The notes under the pieces are model-generated. The model did not search any database. It saw only the letters and a list, made by a program, of their open reading frames with translations, and was not told where the DNA came from. DNA of 64,000 nucleotides. It comes from Colius striatus (taxonomy: Eukaryota > Chordata > Aves > Coliiformes > Coliidae). The position numbers were made by a program, and so were the translations under genes. The stretch's first letter is position 1. Every line of letters begins with the position of its first letter. Shown one piece after another: positions 37,701 through 47,144 of this stretch. The stretch covers positions 5,898,513-5,962,512 of the forward strand of contig NC_084781.1 of NCBI RefSeq assembly GCF_028858725.1, read 5' to 3'.

Positions 37701-40700
37701 TTTACTGTCCCAGGGGCTCTAGATAAGGTTCAGCACCCTAAGGAAGCAATGCTGTACACTACAGGCCCTCACCAAGGCTTGGTGACCACCCCTTCCTCTG
37801 CCCATGCGCGATGCGCAGCCTGTTTGACCTCGCGTGCAGCTGGAGCCGTAACTTACCCGGTGAAGATGATCACAAGTGCCGTGCCTTTGCGGGCCACATC
37901 GCAAAGTCTCCTCGGTACGGAGTCACTTCAGAGGCAGCCATCACAAGTTCAGCTTGTCCCCAGCACACCACCAGCTTTCCCGGCGCTTGCAGCTGGAGAT
38001 GATCACAAGGATTCAGCAGCAGGCAGCACGGGCTGTTCAGGAGTCGCTATTCGTGCTAAAACAGCACAAACCGCCACCACTTCTATCAAACCTGCTCTTA
38101 CTAAGCATTTGGGATTTACTCCCATTGTTCCTAAGCTGTTTATAATGACAGAGAGACCAACAATAGCATCAGCATATACTCCATTTTCAACAAAGGTCCA
38201 AAAGAAAACGACAGTTTCTAGGAAACTTCTGGCTACACTTACCCATCTGAGGATGTCTAGCAAGTCTCCTGCAAGCTCACCTTCACCTGTGTCTACACAT
38301 GTTCCCATGCTATCAGCCCTGAAAGGTGACCAAATCCTTCAAGCCCATACTGAAATCTTCTCACAGGGCAACAAGGGAGAAAATACAAAGCCAACTGAAA
38401 TCAGCCCAAGTGCAAAAAAAACAGAAAGTGGTAAATTCTTGGGAACAAGCGTATCTCTGTCAGCCACATTTAACACGAGGACACGGCACCCTCCCACAGC
38501 AGCTCTTGAGAATAAGATCACTTTCACCCCAGGACAGTCACCTCAGTCTGCAGGATCCATTATTGCTTTTGAGAAACAGCCTGAGTTGACACAGACCACG
38601 TCACAGTCTCCAGCAGCAATGGCTTCTCATGGTTACATCACTACTTCACTTACAAACAATGAAGCGTTTCACCTGTCGACATCAACACGCCAGTCTGACC
38701 CAAACATGATGCTGTCTACAGTTGCCAGAGTGAACAAGACAGCCGCAGTCCCAACATCAATGGGGAAGAGTGATAAAGTGATAGTGAAAGGAGATGCAGG
38801 TGTCACTAGCCAGCTGCCCTCCGAGGCACCTGTGTCACATCTGGTGTTGGCAAAAGGCCCTTTGGAGAAGGTACTGCTGGAAGGTAACGTTGAACATGAG
38901 ATTGGGCCTTCCAGCCCTGGCACTGTGATGCATGCCACTGAGCCATCGACAGCAAAAGCATTTTCTGTCTCTGCTAACAGGCTTGTAAATAAGGTTGCAA
39001 ATCAGTCAGCTGTTTTCCATAAAGTAGCTGCCAAAGACGCTGAGGTGCTTCTAGACAGAGATCTAATCCAGTTCCTTCCAACCCCAGAGAGCCCCTCATA
39101 CTCTTCTCGGACTGGGGTAGCACTTACATCCCAGCGGGATTCCTTACCGGGTGGTGCAAGCACTGAACAATCTGAGAGGTTGTTGTTGAACACAGAGGCA
39201 GAGGAGATGCTCAGAACAAACGAAGTAACAGGAGAAGCGGCTGAAGGCTTAGGAACCGTTGTAACGCCGCGGGATTCGGAGCCCAGTGCGCTGCTGAGTG
39301 GGTCACATCAGAGGAGGGGTTTGCAGCCAGATGCCGCCGTTCTGAATGGGTAACTGTCTCAGAGCTGTTGCATATTTGTGCTGCATGATTTGAAGATGGG
39401 GGGTTAATAACTGCTCCACGGGCTTGGGAATGTGGGTGTGCTGTGTTGTGGTTTTAAAAACACTTAGTTTGGCAATTGCATTGTATAAAAGGGGGGGCCT
39501 CTTCACATTTCAGATGATAATGCTTCAGACCTACTTTTCTTTTTCACAATAGCCTTTGCCTCTCCTCTCAAAAACAATCTAAGTGCAATTTTGCAGGTGA
39601 GAAGGTTTGATAATGCTCAAAGGTTAAATGTGCTAGCAAACAAGGTAGCTAGGCCCAGGCAGCAAAACAGTTGAAAGTTCCCCTCAATACAAATGAGTTG
39701 ACTTTGTAGAGAGAACACGAGGTGGTTCTGATCGTGGGAAGCTCTGTCATGACATGGTCTATGTGCTGGTCATTTGTTTCAACTTATTGTTTGGTTTCAC
39801 TGAGTGAACTCACCCTACTGCTGTTTTATTCCTAAGAGGCTGCAGAGCCCAACTGAGCCTCAGCTTTTTTTCCCTCTTTCTCTACAGCCTCGCAGTTGTG
39901 AGTGACGATGTCTGTGGCTCCAGCAACTACACCGTGCAGATGAGCCTGCGCCCTGTTGCAGAAGCAGGCCCTGAAGTCGAAGGGTCGGCACCTTCCCAAG
40001 AGACTTTCCTGGCTGTAATCGCTGTGCAGAGCAACAGCAGCCAACTCATGCTCCAGATCCGCTCGTGCTGTGTGACGCCTTCCGCCAGCCCAGGGGGACC
40101 CGGCGCGATGTGCTGCCTGTTGCACAGGTCAGGCATGGAGCTGCAGGGATGAGTGCCACTTCCTACTGCTCTTTGGGAAGGGGCTCATCCTTAGAAGACT
40201 TTCTCTTTTGTACACTGTGGCTGTAGTCCGATCTCTTTGGAGTTCAGAGTAAGCTCAAAGCAATGAGGAGTCCAAGAGTGCTCTGCTCCCTTACTTGCCT
40301 TGTAATTAATACCAAGGTCTTGATAAGACAAAGAACCTTTAGGGGAAAAAAAATCTCCCTTCACCCTTTGATTATGCAACTAAGCCAGCCATCATGCTCC
40401 AGGCTGTGCTGTCACAGATGTCAGGTGTGCAGCATCCTCCTGCGTGTCCTGCTAGGGGATGGCACAGCCCAGGAGAAGAGCAGTACAAGGGCAGGAGACA
40501 GACCTCCATCTCCACCTTGGCATTCCTTGGCTATTCTTGTCTAACCTGACGGGGCTGAGCAGAGGGAAATCGAAGGATTCCTTAATTCATGTTTGTAAAA
40601 CCGCTGGGGCACAACATGTGCCTTAGAAGTGCTGCACATTATTGTTAGTAAATGAGCTTTCTGGTTGTCCCATACTGGCTCTAGCCAGAGGCCACCTCTG

Positions 40701-42719
40701 CAGTGCTGCTGAATTAGTCTAGGTGAGGGAATGATGAGTGGACTGCAGTAGCCATTTTAATAGACAAAGTCATCCTCTGAGAAACATTGGGGCTGTAGGA
40801 CTGTGGCCTCTACAGCAGAGCTACATACAGCCCAAAACGCTGACATTTTGCGACAACTTGTGCAGACCTGTGTCAGCAGAGCCCTCTCAGCCCCACACTC
40901 AGTCAGGAGGAGCTAGAATTTGAAATTATTTGCCATTTGTCATTGCCAGGTTGCCGTTTGAGTGCAGACACATCCAGTTACTGCACAGCAGCAAGTCCAG
41001 GGCTGCTAGCTTCACCATCCAGCTGTTCCAGATGCTGAATCACTCAGTGGCCTACTTGCACTGTGAGCTTAATGTCTGTCTACATGGCAAAACGGGATGT
41101 GAACAGGTATGTGCCACAGGTCCATTCTCAGTGGTCTAAGGAGCTTTTTGAAAGATTTGGTGCTCCCAGCAAGTGCAGTCGATTCAGTAAAGCATCTTGA
41201 TGACAGATGTACGGATCCCCACCATCTTCCAGCTCCTCATACAGTTCTTTCTTAATCTTCTGCATACTTTGTGTCTCCTAAAGCCCCAGCTGAATTTCTG
41301 CCCTTGATTAAGCTGAGCTCACAGTGCTGTGTTTTCACTTTACGTGCAGTCAGCATAAGAAGCATATTAACAAATAAGCATTATATTTCATGTGTCTTTC
41401 CTAGGACTGCCTTGAAAGCACAGAGCCACTTCTGCAGCCAAGTGACAGGAACAGCTATGGAAACCTGCACAACCTGATTTCATTTGGTCCAGTTTTGAGA
41501 GCAAACAACAGGTTTCTATATAAACCTGTGGAAGGTGAGTCTCTTGCTTTTCATTTCTCTCTGTCTCTCTCAACAAAGTTTCTGCTCGATGTCCTGCTAT
41601 AAGAAAAACAGCACACTTTGAACAACTTTCTTGACTGGCATCTAGTATGACCAGATTATATCCTAACAACTCCACCCCTTTATTCTGGCCTTCCTAAATC
41701 CCAAACATGATGGTTAATTGGTATTAGACCTGGTAGACTCTGAGCAAGGAGACACAGCCAATGCATCCTCTGCAGGAACTGAAACTTTAGAAGGAAAAGC
41801 GGGGAGAAAAATACGGCCGAATGTCCTCCAGTTGAAAAGAATTTTCCTGCCCATGGTAGTATTTTGGAGAAACAAAACTGAAGAGGAGAAATGTCATTAA
41901 AATGATTGTGAGACATTGATTCTTTCCTTCAAGTGGCTGGGTTTTAGGTAGGATGAGATAGGAAGGGTCAAGGGGATAGGGAGCTCCTTGGAATTTTTTT
42001 CTTTTAGCTTTGCAGCTTTGAGAATGAAAGAGCAACGTGGTCATTTTTTGTACTGAGTTTAGGGAAGAATCCCCATATTCAGAGGTGGCTACCTGGCACA
42101 GCAAGGAAACTGCACCCACAGGTAACTGAACAGAAATCTGACTTAGGAGCATTAGATGCAGAAAGAGGTTGGTCCTGAGTCAGGAGCGCTTTCTTTTTTC
42201 TTTCTGTTCGTAGGTGAAGTACCGCAGCTGGTTAACGTTAATCAGATGTTGTCCAGCTGTTAGAAAGGAGTGATGCTGAACCTGGTACATATGGGCAAGA
42301 GTCTACTTAAATCCATACCTGGCACCATACCTGAGAGCCACCTAACTTCTTGTGTCTTGGTTTATGCAAAGAATATTTACTGCTGGGAACTTAAGGCAAG
42401 GAAGGTAGTGCATCTGAAAAGCCACTACCCATTCAGACTGCTCCGTGGAAAGCAACCTCGCCATACCTGCTTGGCATGCTATAAAGATGAGTGGGAGTTG
42501 AACCCTCTCTTTCTTCTCCCTTCCTCTCTTAACACTGTTCATTCCTTGATTATTTCTTTATTTCCAGGTCCTGATTCTGCCATGCTGGTACCAATTCTGC
42601 TGGGATCTCTTACTGGCTTTGCTGTCTTGGGCAGCACTTTCATAAGCCTTTGGCTGCATCATAGACAGAAAACCAAAAACATGTGCTATCCACAACTTGG
42701 AGAAATCCATGGCCTGTGA
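34797..42719 (+). CDS. Mucin-like ZP-domain type I membrane protein (5 exons recognised)
   Basis: I do not recognise this as a named gene. The exons are 34828-39349 (or from an ATG at 34797), 39888-40127, 40950-41106, 41405-41534 and 42568-42719. They join in frame to 1743 residues if translation starts at 34797. Order of parts: a possible short signal sequence; about 1500 residues rich in Ser, Thr and Pro with few cysteines and many N-glycosylation sequons (NVT, NCT, NGS, NLS, NSS, NYT, NKT, NQS); a cysteine-bearing module of about 175 residues that matches the C-terminal half of a ZP domain; a transmembrane helix; and a 20-residue cytoplasmic tail. The ZP-C signature is SCCVTPSASP, FECRHIQLL, SFTIQLFQML and VAYLHCELNVC. 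Such proteins are cell-surface or shed glycoproteins. The coding potential is strong: over 1500 open codons and four consistent splice junctions. The function is unknown. Endoglin, betaglycan and other ZP proteins share only the ZP part. Confidence 0.85.
34828..39349 (+). CDS. Giant mucin-like exon
   Basis: A 4522-base exon without a stop. The acceptor 'tgttttcttttcattag' leads into GTGCCTCCTGG, two bases into a codon. The donor is ATGG|gtaact, two bases into a Gly codon. Alternatively translation starts inside the same frame at ATG 34797, giving MDKWLVFFSLGAS, which has the look of a short signal peptide, though the base at -3 is T, a weak start context. The protein is dominated by Ser, Thr, Pro, Ala and Gln. 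Less mucin-like islands are the acidic start (ITEDNWDEVTFNF), a hydrophobic block near 36790-37190 (SFLLKS, SLVSIQQIL, ILVKPVFILLP, VLVFTNKQDLNLHI) and the last 150 residues. Dibasic HQRRG lies about a dozen residues before the exon end. One giant exon for an O-glycosylated domain is usual in mucin genes. Confidence 0.85.
37308..37355 (+). repeat. 24-base in-frame tandem duplication in the mucin-like exon
   Basis: Two perfect adjacent copies of a 24-base unit encode TNPNYTAI twice. Each copy carries one Asn-glycosylation sequon (NYT). Perfect identity suggests that the duplication is recent or is being homogenised. Confidence 0.95.
39888..40127 (+). CDS. ZP-C exon A of the mucin/ZP gene
   Basis: The acceptor is 'ctctttctctacag' and the donor CACAG|gtcagg. 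The first base completes the Gly codon left open by the giant exon. It encodes the first strands of the ZP-C fold: VCGSSNYTVQMSLRPV, ETFLAVIAV, LMLQIRSCCVTPSASP and a CC pair. The pattern of a hydrophobic strand, then 'SC.xTPS', is the hallmark of ZP-C modules (compare the general family form 'CWATPS'). Two sequons (NYT, NSS) are present. Confidence 0.87.
40950..41106 (+). CDS. ZP-C exon B of the mucin/ZP gene
   Basis: The acceptor is 'gtcattgccag' and the donor GAACAG|gtatgt. It encodes RLPFECRHIQLL, SFTIQLFQMLNHSV and AYLHCELNVCLHGKTGC. The 'F.hQhF' strand followed by 'hYLHCElhhC' is the most diagnostic part of the ZP module. It is found in uromodulin, tectorins, betaglycan and egg-coat proteins. 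Confidence 0.9.
41405..41534 (+). CDS. ZP-C/stem exon C of the mucin/ZP gene
   Basis: The acceptor is 'gtgtctttcctag' and the donor GAAG|gtgagt. It begins with DC, giving the last cysteine of the module, then LISFGPVLRANNRFLYKPVEG, which links to the membrane. 'ISFGPV' resembles the hydrophobic external patch region after ZP-C. No clear furin-type RxKR site is seen; the closest is RANNR. Confidence 0.85.
42568..42719 (+). CDS. Transmembrane and tail exon of the mucin/ZP gene
   Basis: The acceptor is 'tatttccag'. The exon completes Gly, then encodes PDSAMLVPILLGSLTGFAV and further hydrophobic residues to ISLWL (about 42580-42655), a basic stop-transfer HHRQKTK, and a short tail ending GEIHGL with TGA at 42717. 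One uninterrupted hydrophobic segment of about 24 residues predicts a single-pass type I protein. Confidence 0.85.
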
Positions 42720-43260
42720 ACTACAAGCAGCTGACTGGTCTTGCAGATCCCACCCCACTGCTAGAATGATCAGAAAAGCAATTGATTTTGCTTTGCACAC
42801 TCTATTGCTTTTGTAGAGCTGCTGCTGAGGCAGCGAGCAACACATCCAATCTCTGCTTTAAGTGTGTCTCTCCTTCATTTCTTTCCTTCTGCATGAGCGA
42901 GTCCACAAACTGCAGAGTACAGAAAGAGCTGTAGTAGTGATCCAGTTATGAAGGGAGAGCAGAGCTTAAAACTCTGTCTGTGCAAACACCAGCACACTGT
43001 CTGTTCACACAAACAGGAAAGCAGATGGGAAAGGGTGCAGAAGAGCCACGTAAAAGAAAGCACTGTAGACTAAAGCTGTGCCACCAAGGAGCCCAGCTTG
43101 ATGGTAATCAAGCATCTCAGTAAAGGGTTGGTCAGCATTGGTCTTGCAGTGAGGGCAGACACAAGCACCTTGGGGTGAGTGGGTTCAGAATCATTGGGCA
43201 GGTTTGGTCAGCAGAAGCATTTTGACCTCTTTTTGGTGAATAAAGCAGATAGAGTGCTAT
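42720..43260 (+). other. Probable 3' UTR of the mucin/ZP gene
   Basis: Untranslated sequence after the TGA, with an exact AATAAA at 43239-43244. Another AATAAA lies near 43675. Either could end the transcript. Confidence 0.5.
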
Positions 43261-46200
43261 GCTGTGATTATGCTTTCAACCACTTTGCAGATGTTTTGTT
43301 GGCACTACAAAGGTCTTGAGTGTCCTGGCAGAATCCTCACTATTTGGCTGTTCATTCTTTCAATGCAGAGGCTGACCAGGGGTGTCAATGTACAGGCTAC
43401 AGGTAACTGTCACAGGGCTTTTCAAGTGTCTCACTTTCCTATGCATGTGATGTGAGCTTTTGGGTTCCTGATGGGGAACAATTTAATGAAGTTGCTTTTC
43501 ACACCATTGCCAGGCAGGTATCAGGTGAGATGGTTGTATCCATCCAGTTAATCTACAGTTTCCAGCTGGCAGAGATGGATGGAAGAACCTCTGCTACAGG
43601 CTGACCTTTCAGTCCTGTGACAAGGGTCAGAGTTGCCAGGAGGTGACAGAGATGCAGCTCCCCTTCTGGAAGGCAATAAACCAACTCTTGCATGTAACTC
43701 TTGGGTAGAGCTTTGTCAGTTGTTCTCAGGTGCCCAAGCAGCATCTCTGCTTGTTACCAACCTGGAAAATATGTCCCACTGCAGTGTTACTGCAGTGCCT
43801 CTAGGAAGGTGGTGTGGGCTTCGAGTACCTGCACACATTTTAAATGTGGAGATTCCTGTTGATGATGACCAAGCCCCTTCCCGTTCTGCTTGTGTGTAAC
43901 CAAACCTCATATTAAAAACAATGCTTTCCTTTGCTTGGGTCCTGTGGGACTGGATGTGATCTCCTTACTGATGCCAATTCCCTTTCCCTGTTCTTGCTTG
44001 TGTTTGCCCAGCACCTTGTGGTGGCTGTGTCGAGTACCCTGAAAGAGGGAGGAACTTATTCTTTCCAAAGGCTTGTGTGCAGTTTGAGTATGGAAAAGGC
44101 TCTGTGCAGGTGCTCGGTCCCTCTGGGAGGACAATGTGTGCTGGGCCCATTTCAGAAGGGAAGCTGGGTCCAGAGCTGCACCCAGCAAGGACCCAGCCAC
44201 ATGCACCAGCAGGCTGTGTTCTGAGTAGCAAATGCAGACAGTAATCACAAATGGTGATTGCACCCGAGACTCTAGAGGATACTGACTGATCCTAAAAGAC
44301 AGTTGTCCCACTGCTATAGAGGGAACTCCAGTAACAGGCTGGGTTTCTGGAATCTGTGAGATTACACAGGAGAAAGGTACCGATGGTGTGGCTGGTACAA
44401 ACAGGTCTTTAAGAGGTGTCAAATGCTTTTGTGACCTGAGGTCCTTGCAGACACTATAGTGACTCCAGGGCTGCACTAGGTAACACACAGCTGCCCCAGA
44501 CACTAAGAAGTGCTACAGCCAGTTCTGTTAGACTGTCCTGCAAAAAAGTACTTGCACAGCAAGAAAACCTGCTCCTGGATGCCAGAGCAGGGATTTGGAG
44601 ACTGCTTTGCTGCACTGGAGCCAGCCAGCATCGTGTTGTTGTCTTGGCTACCCATGTGGTGAGTCGAAACAAGCGGTCCTCGACAGTCCTAGTTGCAGGT
44701 GCAGTGAGTTAGGACAGTGAGGTGTTCCCTAATTGTACCTGAAACTCCTGCTGCCTGGGGAACGTGCCACTGGCTCCAGCTGCCTGGCTTGTAGCCTGTT
44801 CTTGGCGATGGAACCTCAGAAGCATTGTGGCCGAAAGGAAGAATTCCTGACTGAAGGAATTTGTGACTCAGCAGAAGGGTCTCCCTTACCTTGTCTCCCT
44901 TACTCTATTAGACTTAAACTGTTGACCAAGTCTGGGACTAGGTTTGGATGCAGCCACTCCTAGGCTCCTCTCTGAGAAGGAGTTTAGAAAGCAAGGGGGT
45001 CCATTCAGAACCTCATGACTCAACAGGAGGGTCTCCCTTACCCTTTTTGTCTCCAGTCTGTAACAAGTTCTATTAAACCAACCCTACCTTGGTTTCCCTT
45101 TGTGTGTATCTCCCCCGTAGTAAGCTGGAGCCTGAGCCGTACCTTTGACCTCTGCTGAGATTTCCTGTTACAAATGAATATTAAAATCACTTTTGCTATG
45201 ATCTGTCATAGTGTTTCTTTAAGTGATCAGAAACCTACGTCACCCATGTTCAAGTGTGCTCTCCCCTGCTCTGAGTGCTCCTCTTTCAGCAGAGGGGACT
45301 TCAGCCTCTGGAAGAATGTATTCCCCCTCTGTGTCCCCACACAGCTCCTGCTGTCCTTTTCCCAGCTCCTAAGGGCTGGGGGTACCAGATAAAATGCTTT
45401 CTCCAACTGCACATTCCCTGTGTAGCTGCTTTCCTGTCCAACTCTGCTCTGACCAGAGAGGTGGCAGTTTCCAGCTATGACCTCGGCGGCAGGGTGCTGT
45501 TGCAGTGGGAGTGTGGGTGTTTGAGCTGAAGCTGGCAGGGCTGTAGTGCAGGGCAAGGGCATGGAAAAGGTCACTTCAAGAAACACGAGTTGTTATTAGC
45601 AATGGTCCAAATGATTGGCATGACTGCATTTTAATGCCATTGAGGTTTAAACACACTCTGGAGTGTGCCTGAGCTAAGAAATGCAACACACCTGTAATTC
45701 CTGGGGCAACTGAAGCAGCAGCAGCAGTTGTTAGTCTGCAACCAGGGAATGTTTTCCGCTACTCTCTCACTTTCTGAACTTTCTAGAGTAAAACTTGAAC
45801 AGTTCCGTAGCGGTTTGCCCTGCCTGTGCCTGAACACACGGGAATGGAGCGCCAGCGTGCTTGTCCTTGGCTCTGAAGCTGTGTTGGCACATGAGCACCA
45901 ATAAGCAGCAGTGGAGTGGCCGAGAGCAGCACCTGGGCCAGAAGCGTGGCAGCTGGTGGGCGGCTCTTAAGGAGCGTCGGGAAGTTTGCAAGAGTCCTGG
46001 ATCTGACTCTAACGCTGCTTCTCTTCCTAAAAAGCTGCAATCTGGCTGGCTTTTTTTGCTTTTTTTCTTTTCCTAAAGCCTTCCAGCTACGAGCGACAGG
46101 CCTTTGACAGAGCACCTTGTGTCAAATGCAACGGAGAAGTAGCTTCCATTTCCACCTTGATCAGTTTTCCTCCAATAATTTCTTCAGATCTCATATGTAG

Positions 46201-47144
46201 TTCAACATTCCATGTCAACTACCCTTCAGAAATACTAGTTGTTTGTATTGCAGTAGCACCGAGGAAACCAGCAGCACCTTATCTTTGACATTGACTTACC
46301 TACAGTGATATTCTTTGTGTGATGTTCATACATACATGCCCAGGACTCAGACGAGTGTCATGAAACCATTTTACAGCTTGGGAGTCAAGGTGTAAAGCAA
46401 CCAAAAGCATGCATGTTATTACTAATGCTCACATGGTGATGGTTAAACTGCTCAGACCAGCTCTTCAGTATTCTCTTGTTTTTTCAAATGCCCCTTGCAG
46501 TCTTTCCACAGCATTACTTTGTCCCTGGGGCAACTACTCTGGTTCATGATGTTAGTTGTATTTCTGTTTATTTTCTCAGGTTCATGCACTCATGTTTGCC
46601 ACATGGTAGTTCTAAAGTCTTCTCCTTTCTTCACCTTTCTGGAGTGTTTTCCACTTTTCTTCTTCATTCAGCTCACATATGCAAGACTGCACAGGAGCCT
46701 CGTGGATCTGTCTGCATAAGTGTCTGTCTGCCTCACTTTCACCAGTGAGTACTGATGCCTCAGGTGAGGAATCCCACTTTCAGCACTGTGCCATTGCTAA
46801 AAGCTTCTTGCATTGCATCACTTTTCGTCTTGTATTCTTCCAGTATTTGCTCACCTAGTGATGACAGAGAGAGAAGTGCAGCCTTATGGAAACGCAGAGT
46901 TCCATCCAGCCAGGCCAAGCTCTGCACAGTAGCCTGCCATTAGTGCCTGGAATTAACTAATGCAGCTCTTCCACATACGCAATGAGAGGAAACACTGAGG
47001 ATCCACCTCTTGGCAGTAAGTAACAGGGCTCACTTCAGGTAACTCCCCTACCTCCCTATGTAAGCTGCAAGTGGGAAGAGCTCCCTTTATTCTTTTTTGA
47101 TCCTGTCTGAGCAGGCAACAGGGAGCCAGGCTGCTTTTTCTGTC
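43245..47144. other. Intergenic region before ANKK1
   Basis: About 3.9 kb without recognisable coding sequence on the + strand. A 198-codon minus-strand frame (43907-44503) has no family resemblance and no sign of splicing. The region holds a duplicated 27-base motif near 44.86 and 45.02 kb. The ANKK1 promoter and 5' UTR should occupy the last part, but no CpG island is apparent there. Confidence 0.6.
44864..45042 (+). repeat. Imperfect direct repeat of 27 bases with AP-1-like cores
   Basis: The segments 44864-44890 and 45016-45042 differ at only two positions and both begin TGACTCA. The first reads TGACTCAGCA, which fits an NF-E2/Maf-type site; the second reads TGACTCAACA. They are spaced 152 bases apart. 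They may be two copies of a regulatory site or remains of a repeat element. Confidence 0.6.

Noticed and set aside
43907-44503. 198-codon minus-strand open frame between the mucin/ZP gene and ANKK1
   Set aside because: No motif or family resemblance, no matching splice context and no orthologue known to me. Frames of this length occur by chance in a 64-kb window.
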